Of a stretch of DNA of 64,000 bases, positions 1-9,208 are shown piece after piece (the stretch's first letter is position 1; every line of letters begins with the position of its first letter). Source of the DNA: Stomoxys calcitrans (taxonomy: Eukaryota; Arthropoda; Insecta; Diptera; Muscidae). The notes beneath the pieces are model-generated. The model made no database searches. It had not been told where the DNA came from and worked only from the letters and a program-made list of their open reading frames with translations. The translations under genes were made by a program, and so were the position numbers. The stretch covers positions 64,139,392-64,203,391 of the forward strand of contig NC_081553.1 of assembly GCF_963082655.1 (NCBI RefSeq), in the 5' to 3' direction.

Positions 1-300
1 ATTTTTGGGGGAAAATTATCATAGTTAAAAAAAAAGTAATTTGCAAATTTGTGTAAATAAATCTTAGAAATTAGTGAGATATAAACCTAATTCTGAGAAT
101 TAAAACGCAGGTGAAAGGAGGGGAAGAACAGAACAAAAAATTGATATGCTTTTTTTTCAGCAGTAGGGACAATGATGATGCAGACTTCAAATGTGGTCGT
201 AGAGACACTGATGTAGCCGGCTTCAAATGTAAACAAAGAGAAACCGAATAAAACACAATTCAAGTATAGAGACACTACTGATAAAGCTTCCATCACACGA
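1..300. other. AT-rich non-coding DNA with a dispersed repeat fragment
   Basis: I see no gene here. The stretch around 180-290 (gtagagacactga phrases, 'gaagcttccatcac' end) resembles 12430-12640, where the same gtagagacactga phrase recurs. A low-copy dispersed repeat is therefore likely. The two short minus-strand frames have no recognisable protein character. Confidence 0.5.
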
Positions 301-323
301 TATGTATTTTCAAAGAGGCAAAT

Positions 324-505
324 GCAAATTTGCCCATAAACATTCCATTAGGGAATATGGGCAAATTCTCACATACCACCAAGTGCTGTCCTATTCAAGT
401 TTAAGCTCAATTTTTATAGACGAGTCCGTACGTTGTGCCGCAGAGCGACATCTCCTTGGAGAGAAGTTTTTACGAGGCAAATTTTCAAAGATAGCAACTC
501 TGAAA
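324..505 (-). repeat. tRNA-derived SINE, 5'-truncated (copy 1)
   Basis: On the minus strand this is the body and 3' end of the SINE seen complete at 26826-27140. It has the tail near 'catgaacattcc', the 'ctcacatatcaatgagtg' block and the 'gccgagtccgaacggcgtg' block, all mutated here (for example 'cgagtccgtacgttgtg'). The tRNA-like head is missing, so the copy is truncated at its 5' end. It is an old, diverged copy. The frame at 302-553 lies in it and is not a gene. Confidence 0.7.
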
Positions 506-813
506 GTTGTACACTTTAATGTAGAAAATAGGAATGAAATGGAAAACGAATAAATATGGAACTCCTACGACTAAAGCGAATTATTTTTTAATCGAACATA
601 CATGCAGAAACTTCTTTAAAGAGTGAATCAAACACTATTTTCACTCTTTAATGTAGTTTCCCGGATAATGTCCTTCAATGAAAGGACGAGATATTGGACG
701 AAAAAAACATGGTAGGTAGTAGCAAAAAAAAACAAATTTATGGCCTCGAGCTTAAGTTTTATTCAACACACTAAGGGCTACCTATGAAGCCCGAAAAATA
801 AAATCTACACTAA
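506..813. other. Low-copy DNA with small hairpins
   Basis: I see no gene. An inverted repeat with 12-bp arms (616-627 and 640-651, ttaaagagtgaa / ttcactctttaa) has a 12-nt loop, and a second short one (gtccttcaatgaaaggac) lies near 670. No role can be assigned. Confidence 0.45.
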
Positions 814-815
814 TC

Positions 816-1002
816 TATTGGATTGCCCAAAAAGTAATTGCGGATTTTTTAAAAACTTAGAATGAACTTTAATCCAAATATACTTTTTTTACACTTTTTT
901 TCTAAAGCAAGCTAAAAGTCACAGCTGATAACTGACAGAGAAAAAAATTTGTCAACGCCGACCATATGAAAAATCCGCAATTACTTTTTGGGCAACCCAA
1001 TA
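816..1002 (+). mobile_element. mariner-type MITE copy 1 (internally deleted)
   Basis: It has terminal inverted repeats of about 32 bp (ttgg[g/a]ttgcccaaaaagt, then aattgcggattttt) and TA duplications at both ends. At 187 bp it is shorter than the 239-243 bp of copies 2-4 and lacks two internal blocks, including the acagagtcacaagctg stretch. The ends resemble the mellifera subfamily of mariner (known from that subfamily; resemblance judged by eye). It has no coding capacity. Confidence 0.85.
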
Positions 1003-1019
1003 TATAAATAAAAATGAAT

Positions 1020-1070
1020 TTGTGTTTGTTTGCATGTTTGTTTGTTTGTTTGTTTGTATGTTTGTGGGTT
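1020..1070 (+). repeat. (GTTT)n-rich microsatellite near Helitron 5' end
   Basis: A run of tttg/gttt repeats lies just inside the Helitron start. A shorter version is present at 37499-37520 in the second Helitron copy, so this is an intrinsic part of the family rather than a random expansion. Confidence 0.7.
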
Positions 1071-2152
1071 TTGTAAATTTGTTTGTTCCGTATAGACTCA
1101 AAAACGGCTAAGCCGATTTCTTTGAAATTTTCACAGATTGTAGGGAGTGGTACGGAAGGAGCAATAGGCTATACAATTTTTTGATATCGCATTGGGGGCG
1201 GACCCTCCCCTTTACCCCAAAAGTACTACCCAAAAATAAAAGTTGATCGATCGGGACAATATGGGATTCAAATGAAAGCTAATCAAAAGTAGAGTACGAA
1301 TTTCATAGGGCTGGGGACGCCCCAGCCCTAAAACCCCTTAAAATGGGTTTATTTGACGATCATGACAATATGCGACTCAAATGAAAGGTATTCGCGAGTA
1401 GATTACGAATATGGTCAGGAATTAGGAATAGGCTTTATAAATTATTGATAACGAAAGGGGACGGACCCTCCACCGTTACCCCCAAAAACACCAGCCAAAA
1501 TCGAAAGTGAACCGATAAGAACAATATGGGTATGAAATGAAAAGTATGCGGGAGTAGATAAGGAATCTGGCATACAATTTCATGTCGAAGTATAGGGGGT
1601 CATCTCACCCTCACAAAAACGGCCAAAATGGGCACATTAGCCAATTACGGGTATATAGGACTCGGTTTGTTTCTTTCGTATAGATTGAAAAACGGTAGAA
1701 CCAATTTTCTCGAAATTTTCGTTTATTGTGTAGGTTGGTCCGGAAAGAAACATAGGCTATATAATTTTTTGGTATCGTAAGGGGGACGGACCCTTCTTCC
1801 CCTTATGCCAAATACACAACCAAAAATCAAAAGTGGACCGATCGGAACAATATCGGTATCAAATGAAAGGTATTGGAGAGTAGAATACGAATATGGTATT
1901 AAAATTTGAGTCTCAGTACCCATCGGGCCGCCCCAACCCCAAAACTCCTCTAAGCTGGGTACTTGGATCCAAATATATTCGAAGTTTATGTCAATATGGG
2001 ACTCAATTGAAAAGTATTATTAAAAATGTGACATAAAACATTAGGTCCAAGTAATGGGAGGTTGCCCACCCCCAAATATCACCAAATGGGCATATTAGCC
2101 GACCACGGCTGTATGGGACTCAAATGAAAGGTATTCGAGAGTAGATTACGAC

Positions 2153-2189
2153 TGAATGCCGATTTTAATGCCATTAAAATCGGCATTCA
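2153..2189. repeat. Perfect 18-bp palindrome with 1-nt loop
   Basis: The left arm tgaatgccgattttaatg (2153-2170) and right arm (2172-2189) are exact reverse complements around a single C. It lies in the Helitron repeat region. Sister units read '...ggcattaaaatt...' on one side only, so the palindrome probably arose by local template switching. Confidence 0.9.
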
Positions 2190-2671
2190 AGTCTAGGTGG
2201 CGATTTTCCTCCTAAAGATACGTCAAATGGGTTATTAGATCCATTATGACAATATGGGACTCAAATGAAAGGAAAAGGAAAATGAATTTGATATCCAATT
2301 TTGGAGTACACCCCAAAGCACCCCCTTAACTGAATTTCATTTCCGTTGGAAATAAAGAACGAATTTAATATCCATATTTGAGTTGAATTGTCTGAGGTGC
2401 CATCCCTCTCCTAATGAGAACATTACCCTAAGGAAGAACACTAACACCATGAACCGAGAATATTTGAGAGTAGAAAACGAATTTGATATCCAATTTTGGA
2501 GCCAAGTGTTCAGGGGTACACACTAAAGCACCTCCTTAACTGAACTTCTTTCCCTTTGGGAATAAAGAACGAATTTGATATCCATATTTGAGTCGAAATG
2601 TCTGAGGTGCCATCCCTCCCCTAATGAGAACATTACCCTAACGAAGAACATTACCACAAGGAACCGAGAAA

Positions 2672-2935
2672 GGGTCAAATTCTTACACATCCATGAGTGC
2701 TTTCCTATTCAAGTTTAAATTCAATGATAAGGGACCTTCTTTATAAATCCGAAAGACGTCCCGCAGTCTTTGGGGACAATTTTTAAATGACCATGCAGGG
2801 CATTGTACGTCGCAAATGTCGTCAAAATTAAGAGGGGATAAACACTGCTTTGTCCAATGTTTTCGCCAGGATTCGAACGCGTTCAGTGTCATAGGCTACA
2901 ATGACACGAACTCGACCTTCGCATTCAGGGCGAAG
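2672..2935 (-). repeat. SINE-derived segment captured in Helitron 3' part
   Basis: The minus strand shows the tRNA-like B box (ggattcgaac, reading gttcgaatcc in reverse), a body with 'ccgcagtctttgggg', and the tail 'catccatgagtgc'. It is a diverged subfamily. The same diverged form, joined to the same 'gagttaaagaaggtgcag' Helitron end, recurs at 63290-63613, so the SINE travels as part of the Helitron. Confidence 0.7.
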
Positions 2936-3002
2936 TGTCCCCACCCTAAAAAGATATAAGGGAGTTAAAGAAGGTGCAGAGAAGCGGGCCCGGTTCGGCT
3001 AG

Positions 3003-3684
3003 TATTAAATAAAAAAAAATAAGAAACAAAAAACAATTTTTAAAAATTTAAAAAAAAAAAAACAGATAAATAAAAAAAATAATTTAATAAAAAAATAAAT
3101 AAACAAATAAAAAAAATACATATACAAATAAAAAAAAAAATACATAAACAAATAAAAAAATACATAAACAAATAAAAAAAATACATAAACAAAAAAAAAA
3201 TAAAAAAAAAATTAAAAAAAAAAAAATTAAAAAAAAAAATAAAAAAAAAATAAAAATAAAAATAAAAAAAAATTAAAAAAAAAAAAAAAAAAATAAAACA
3301 AAAAAAATAAAACAAAAAAAAAATAAAAAAGAAATTAAAAAATAAAATAAAAAAAAATAAAAAAAAAATTAAAAAATAAAAAAAAAAATTAAAAAATAAA
3401 AAAAAAATTAAAAAATAAAAAAAATTCAAAAAGAAAATAAAAAAAAATTCAAAAATAAAAAAAAATTCAAAAATAAAAAAAATTAAAAAAAAATAAAAAA
3501 AAAATAAAAAAAAATATAAAAAAAAATATAAAAAAAATAAAAAAAAAATAAAAATAAAATAATATAAAAAAAAATAATAAAAAAAAAATAATAATAAAAA
3601 AAATAATAATAAAAAAAATAATAAAAAAAAAATAAAAACAATACAAAAATAAGCAAAAAATACAATAAAAAAATAAAAAAAAAA
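3003..3684. repeat. A-rich low-complexity tract (A4-9T units)
   Basis: Almost pure A/T, with A-runs spaced by single T or C and a few (ataaacaaataaaaaa) repeats near 3105-3190. It runs without a break into the caagtaaaagcg end of array A. The 215-aa minus-strand frame is a Phe/Tyr/Ile/Leu low-complexity artefact. Confidence 0.9.
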
Positions 3685-5470
3685 CAAGTAAAAGCGTGCT
3701 AAGTTCGGCCGGGACGAATCTTATATACCCTCCACCACAGATCGCATTTGTCGAGTTCTTTTCCCGATATCTCTTCTTGGGCAAAAACTGGATTAAAGAA
3801 ACGAATTGCTATAATATTGGATCTATATAAAGTTATCATTCGATTCGTATGGTCCTTAATTTAATTGAATGTTGGAGACCACAGTAGAAGTCTATATAGA
3901 AAATTTCAGCCAAATAGAATAAGAATTTTGCCTTTTAGAGGCTCAAGAAGTAAAATAGGGAGTTGGGTTTATATGGGAGCTGTATAAATCTTTACACCGA
4001 TTCGAACCATATTTTTTCACGTTTGTTGAAGGCCATAGAAAAAGCCGTTGTACAAAATGTCAGGCAATTCGGATAATAATAACGCCCTCTGGAGGCTCAA
4101 GAAGTTATGATCCCAGATCGGTTTATATGGCAGTCATATCAGGTTATGGATCAATTTAAACCAAATTTAGGTCAGTTGTTATCATAAACAAAACACCTCA
4201 TGCAAAATCTCATTCCAATCGGATAATAATTGCGCCCTCTATAGGCTCATGAAGTAAAAACCCAAGATCGGTTCATATGGCAGCTATATCAGGTTATGGA
4301 CCGATTTGAACCATACTTAGCACAGTTGTTGGAGGTCCTAACTTAATACGACATGCGAAATTTTAGCCAAATCAGATACAGAAAAGAATTGCGCCCTCTA
4401 AAGGCTCAAGAAGTCATGACCCAAGATCGGTTTATATGACAGCTATATCAGGTTATCATCCGATTTGAACCATACTTCGCACAGTTGTTGCAAGTTCTAA
4501 CTTAACACGTCGTGCAAAATTTCTGCCACATTGGATATGAATTGCGCCCTCTAAATGCTCAAGAAGTCAAGATCTCAGGTCGGTTTATATGGCAGCTATA
4601 TCTGGTTATGGACCCATTTGAACAATATTTGGCACAGTTGTTGGAAGTCATAACAAAACACCTCATGCCAAATTTCAGCCAAATGGGATAGGAATTGCGC
4701 CCTCTAGTGGCTCAAGAAGTCAAGATTCAAGATAGGTTTATGTGGCAGCCATATCAGGTTATTGGCCGTTTTGAACCCTATTTGGCACAGTTGTTGGAAG
4801 TCATAACAAAACACCACATGCAAAATTTCAGCCAAATCGGATAGAAATTGCGCCCTCTAGTGGCTCAAGAAGTCACGACCCAAGATCGGTTTATATGGCA
4901 GCTATACTAGGCTACTATCTGATTTGAACCATACTTGGCACAGTTGTTGGATATCATAACAAAACACCACATGCAAAATTTCATCCAAATCGGATAGGAA
5001 TTGCGCCCTCTAGTGGCTCCAGAAGTCAAGATCCAAGATCGATTTATATGGCAGCCATATCAGGTTATGGACCGATTTGAACCATATTTGGCACAGTTGT
5101 TGGAAGTCATAACAAAACACCACATGCAAAATTTCAGTCAAATCGGATAGGAATTGCGCCCTCTAGTGGCTCAAGAAGTCAAGATCCAAGATCGGTTTAT
5201 ATGGCAGCCATATGAAAACATGAACCGATTTGGCCCATTTACATTCCCAACCGACCTACAAGGATAAGAAGTATTCGTGCAAAATTTCAAGCGGCTAGCT
5301 TTACTCCTTCGAAAGTTTGAGTGCTTTCGACAGACGGACGGACGGACATGGCTAGTTCGACTTAAATTGTCACGACAATCATACTTTATGGGGTCTCAGG
5401 CGCATATTTCGAGATGTTACAAACAGAATGACGAAATTATTATACCCCCATCCTATGGTGGAGGGTATAA
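3685..5470 (+). mobile_element. HINE/mini-me-like element with 153-bp tandem repeats (array A)
   Basis: The left end is caagtaaaagcgtgctaag, followed by a palindrome ttcggcc-g-ggacgaa (ttcggccgggccgaa in sister copies) and tataccctccacca. The core is about nine tandem units; gatcggttt-type landmarks at 4731, 4884, 5038 and 5190 give a 152-154 bp period. The right end has a (GACG)n microsatellite (5334-5350), tatacccccatcc and ggtggagggtata (to 5470). The left 'ataccctccacca' and right 'tggtggagggtat' form inverted termini. Helentron-associated elements (HINE/DINE-1) and dipteran mini-me elements are known to combine subterminal inverted repeats, central tandem repeats and a GTCY microsatellite. 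Assignment to them is inference. Confidence 0.75.
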
Positions 5471-5473
5471 AAA

Positions 5474-5692
5474 TATTCCACGGTGGTATTTCCCTTACTA
5501 ATGTTGGCAACTTTTTGGAGGTATCCTGCCATGTTAAAACTTCTCTACCAAGTGGTGTCGCTGGGCGGCACACCGTTCGCACACGTCATAGAGAAGTAGG
5601 CCCCTTATCTTTGAGCTTAAATTTAAATCGGAATGCACTCATTGATCTAAGAGATATATCCCCTGTTCCCTAATGTAATGTTCATGGGAAAT
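5474..5692 (+). repeat. tRNA-derived SINE, 5'-truncated (plus strand)
   Basis: It begins at the 'cacggtggtatttccc' body block, 4 bp after the end of array A, and continues through 'ggcggcacaccgttcg' and 'ctcattgatctaagag' to the tail 'cctaatgtaatgttcatggg'. The tRNA-like head is absent. Confidence 0.8.
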
Positions 5693-5710
5693 TTTACATT
5701 TTACCATTAA

Positions 5711-6603
5711 AAGAGAGAGCCTATCGTGTGATCTCTTTAATATCCTGCTGGAGAAGATTATACGCTATGCAGATGTGAATAGATATGGTACACTAAACAC
5801 AAGAGAACACATGCTACTCGCCTATGTCGGCGACATCGATATCATAGGTCGGTCACCGGAAGTAGTAACTGCAGCCTAAAAATGGGTCTGACAATAAATG
5901 GAGATAAGACGAAAGGATGGTTTCAACTCCCAAAAAGACTTGCACAACCCAGCAAATAAAAAAAATGGAGAAAGTTGGGAACCACAACTTTGAGACAGTT
6001 GGTAACTTTATATACCTCGGCAACCGCCGTAACCGAAACGAATGACACCAGTTTTGAGATTAAGCGAAGCGAATACTGACAAACAGATGCTACTTTGGAC
6101 TAAGTAAGCAGTTTAGAAACAAGGCCACCTCTCGACAGTGGAAGATTACACTATACAAGACACTGTTACTACCCATGCGGTTATATGGTTCTGAAGCATG
6201 GGTACTTGTGAAAGCAGATGAGGCAGTACTTGGAGTATTTGAGAGAAAGATTCTTCGTAAAATACAATATATGGAGCAGTTTGCGTTAACGGAGAATATA
6301 GGCGACGTAGGAACCACGAGCTGTATGACGACGTTAGCATAGTTACACTCATCAAAATACAACGGCTGCGTTGGCTAGGTCATATTGTCAGAATGGATGA
6401 AGAAGCTCCAGCAAAGAAGTCTTTTGAAGGCGAACACGGTGGTACATGCAAACCAAAAGCCCGCTGAAAAAATCAAGTTGTGGGAGACACCTCGAAATTT
6501 GGTGTCAGAGATTTTAGAATGAGCGCCGAAGATCGAGGCGCTTGGAACGCTATTCTACGTTAGGCTAATGGAACAAATATTCTATCATAGCCAATGGTAG
6601 TTT
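5711..6603 (+). pseudogene. LINE reverse transcriptase relic, 5'-truncated copy
   Basis: This is a second copy of the LINE at 58152-60003, with high nucleotide identity by eye from 'gcctatcgtgtgatctcttt' (reverse-transcriptase motif B, D-L-F-N) to the 3' end 'aacaaatattctatc'. The catalytic motif C is damaged: the position that reads YADD in the other copy reads YVGD here (about 5822-5833). A deletion around 5878 removes the segment between 'gtaactgcagcct' and 'aaaatgggtctg', and further indels break the frame, including near 6070 and 6275. The C-terminal part still encodes recognisable pieces such as LYGSEAWVLVKADEAVLGVF. It is non-functional. The 5' truncation is usual for target-primed reverse transcription. 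Confidence 0.85.
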
Positions 6604-6659
6604 TGGGACTTAGCATAATCAGAAGACGAGTAGTCATAACTATTCTCTTTACAGCTATA

Positions 6660-6902
6660 TATTGGGTTGCCCAAAATGTAATTGCGGATTTTTCATATAG
6701 TCGGCGTTGACAAATTTTTTCAACGGCTTGTGACTCTGTAATTGCATACTTTCTTCTGTCAGTTATCAGCTGTTACTTTTAGCTAGCTTTAGAAAAAAAG
6801 TGTAAAAAAAAGTATATTTGATTAAAGTTCATTCTAAGTTTTATTAAAAATGCATTTACTTTCTTTTAAAAAATCCGCAATTACTTTTTGGGCAACCCAA
6901 TA
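6660..6902 (-). mobile_element. mariner-type MITE copy 2
   Basis: 243 bp, with both 32-bp inverted ends and TA at each side. The orientation is opposite to copies 1, 3 and 4 (the tcatatagtcggcgttgac block comes first). One mismatch in the left end (caaaatgtaattg). It has no open frame of note. Confidence 0.9.
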
Positions 6903-8446
6903 CACTGACATCTGTATAGTAAGGCATTACTTGTTGTTTGTGGTAATGCTATCGGTAATGTAATTGGCTATTGGGTAGATATGAACTGATTATGGGTAGT
7001 TATTTACCAGAAAAATGTTAAAACACCATCATCATACATGAAGACTTTTTCAATATTTAAAGCATTCGCTTGTTAATCCTTCTTCTAGTTATCATAAAAA
7101 CTCCCCAATAATTTTTCCTATGCAAAGTAGTTTTAAGACTTTAACAATATGTTGTAGTTAGCACCAGCAACGTTTAAATGGAAAAAATGTATATTATCCT
7201 TCTTGGAATATCCCATTGAAAATTAAGTGATTATACGCCAGGGAACACACAAAGTTCACATGAAAGAGGAGACAACTTAAGAAAACCAAAAAAAAAAAAA
7301 AAAAACCGAAGAAAATCCTAGAAAAAAGATATGCATTCTCCTTTCGATTTTTTTTTTTGTTGTTTAAGATCTTGGTCTCCTACGAGTACAAAATGTAAGC
7401 AATTTAAGCATAAAGTTTTTACACTGTTTTGTGTATTGCTTCAAAGGAATGCCAACTCACGCACGCCTTGTTATACAAGACGAGTTAAAAAAAAAAACAA
7501 AACGTGAAGAACTTAAGTATTGTCTAAGTTTTTGAGTTTTTTTTTTTTTGTATTTTTTCTGCTGAAGCCTCAAGTGTAAGCAGCTTAAAAAATGGCAACA
7601 TATTGTTTAAATAACCCAGGGAAAAGGCTGCACAACAAAGTTGAGTGGAACGAAAGAAAACAAAAAAAAACGTCATCATGCGACTATTTCTTGAGATAAT
7701 GAGACAATGTTAATGCCTTGAATGCACTAGAAACGTCAAGCCATACACACACACATACACTCACACACGCACACAAATGACACAACTCTGAAAGCGTAGA
7801 TTCGTAAAAAAACGAAACATAGCCCCAACTAAAGGTTAAGGATAAAAGTTGACAAACTTTAAAAGAGTTTACCCAGAATGTATCCAAGGTATTTATTTAG
7901 ATGTAAAGAGCAATACAAATAACACGAAAAAAAAACACAGAACACAAAAAAGTTAAATAAACCTGCAGCAAATGCAAGAATACTAAAAAAAAAGAGTTAA
8001 ATACGATTCAAGGCCCCATTACTTGGGAGTGAAAAAAAAGGAGTACACAAAGTGGAAAGAAACCTTAAAAGTAAATATTTTCGTTAAACAAGAAAAACAT
8101 TTTAACAAAACATATGTTTAAGTTAAATTTGAAAAATATTTTCTAAACTTAATTTAAGACGTTAGAAACTTTTGCGATTGGGAAAAAAGTTTATTATAGA
8201 GAAGGGTAGGGCTTTTGGCACCCATACATTTGGGTGGATAAATTTTTGGCATTTATCAAAATCGTAAACTAAGACAAATAGATTAGAAGTTATGCCCTGG
8301 TCTAAAATTTAAATTGAGTTGAAGGTTTCTAAAAACAAAATCAGAGGTTGTTGGGTTTTTTACTAAAAAGAGATTTTTTTTTTGTTAAAATCCAGAATCT
8401 TTCTCCTATAATCATTCCTGGGCAAAAATTCTTAGAATTTGTGATA
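6903..8446. other. AT-rich low-copy non-coding DNA
   Basis: I see no gene. The stretch has several A and T homopolymers (7287-7305, 7348-7359, 7540-7552) and a CA microsatellite (7743-7775). The short minus-strand frame over the CA run (7684-7887) is an artefact. The style matches fly intron or intergenic DNA. Confidence 0.6.
7741..7776. repeat. Interrupted (CA)n microsatellite
   Basis: An alternating CA/CACT run within low-copy DNA. Confidence 0.85.
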
Positions 8447-9057
8447 TAAAGGGTGATTTTTTTAAGGTTACGATTTTCATGCATTAGTATTTGACAGATC
8501 ACGTGGGATTTCAGACATGGTGTCAAAGAGAAAGATGCTCAGTACGCTTTGACATTTCATCATGAATAGACTTACTAACGAGCAACGCTTGCAAATCATT
8601 GAATTTTATTACCAAAATCGGTGTTCGGTTCGAAATGTGTTCATTCACCGTAACGTTGCGTCCAACAGCATCTTTGAAAAAATACGGTCCAATGATTCCA
8701 CCAGCGTACAAACCACACCAAACAGTGCATTTTTCGGGATGCATGGGCAGTTCTTGAACGGCTTCTGGTTGCTCTTCACTCCAAATGCGGCAATTTTGTT
8801 TATTTACGTAGCCATTCAACCAGAAATGCGCCTCATCGCTGAACAAAATTTGTCAAAATTTGAACACATTTCGAACCGAACACTGATTTTGGTAATAAAA
8901 TTCAATGATTTGCAAGCGTTGCTCGTTAGTAAGTCTATTCATGATGAAATGTCAAAGCATACTGAGCATCTTTCTCTTTGACACCATGTCTGAAATCCCA
9001 CGTGATCTGTCAAATACTAATACACGAAAATCCTAACCTCAAAAAAATCACCCTTTA
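8447..9057 (-). mobile_element. Fold-back Tc1/mariner-superfamily derivative
   Basis: It is flanked by TA at both ends (8447-8448 and 9056-9057). The outer ~200 bp (about 8449-8645 and 8862-9055) are near-identical inverted repeats starting aagggtgattttttt. Each arm contains the first codons of a transposase (MNRLTNEQRLQIIEFYYQN), readable inward from both ends. The middle (about 8850 down to 8660, minus strand) encodes a fragment of the catalytic core including FSDEAHFWLNGY (second-Asp region), VWCGL and GGIIGPYFF. The helix-turn-helix-to-first-Asp region and everything after the core are gone. It looks like a deletion derivative whose 5' end was copied inverted onto the other end. It is non-autonomous. 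A relative lies at 45380-45973. Confidence 0.85.
8660..8850 (-). pseudogene. Tc1/mariner transposase core fragment
   Basis: The minus-strand translation contains FSDEAHFWLNGYVNKQNC, then SEEQPEAVQELP, then VWCGLYAGGIIGPYFF. The Asp of 'FSDEAHF' corresponds to the second residue of the D-D-E/D triad in Tc1/mariner transposases. The first Asp and the last acidic residue are absent. The open frame runs on into the inverted arm, giving a meaningless tail. It is only about 75 recognisable residues, against roughly 340 for a full transposase. Confidence 0.85.
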
Positions 9058-9208
9058 TAACAACTTTGACAACCGTTTGGTGTCAGTTTCTTGGCCCTTA
9101 CAAACTCATCCATACTAACCCCTCACATCGGTATCATAAGGGGGAGGGGGAGACTCTCGAGCCCACTTATGTAAAATCGGTGCGGCAAGTGATAGCATGT
9201 AGGGAAAA

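Larger units (their letters stand above)
814..3002 (+). mobile_element. Non-autonomous Helitron, apparently complete, with nested MITE and SINE
   Basis: The element starts with TC at 814-815 and ends with CTAG at 2999-3002. It is flanked by A (813) and T (3003), the A|T target expected for Helitrons. The last 30 bp are GC-rich (gcgggcccggttcggctag) and can form a short hairpin before CTAG. The 5' part reads like 'aaaatgaatttgtgtttg', then a GTTT-rich run. The middle is a degenerate tandem series of 110-155 bp units carrying 'gacaatatgggactcaaat' and 'ggcggaccctccc' phrases. No Rep/helicase frame is present, so it would depend on an autonomous relative. A mariner MITE sits 2 bp inside the 5' end and SINE-derived sequence occupies 2672-2935. 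The family recurs at 27415-28150, 31540-32750, 33644-34005, 36045-38690 and 60973-63613. Confidence 0.7.

Noticed and set aside
3040..3687. 215-codon minus-strand frame rich in Phe/Tyr/Ile
   Set aside because: Low-complexity A-rich tract read backwards; the same applies to 15317-15625 and 48757-48951.
8562..8981. 139-codon plus-strand frame as a new protein
   Set aside because: It starts as the transposase N-terminus, then reads the antisense of the core and then the inverted arm; an artefact of the fold-back structure.
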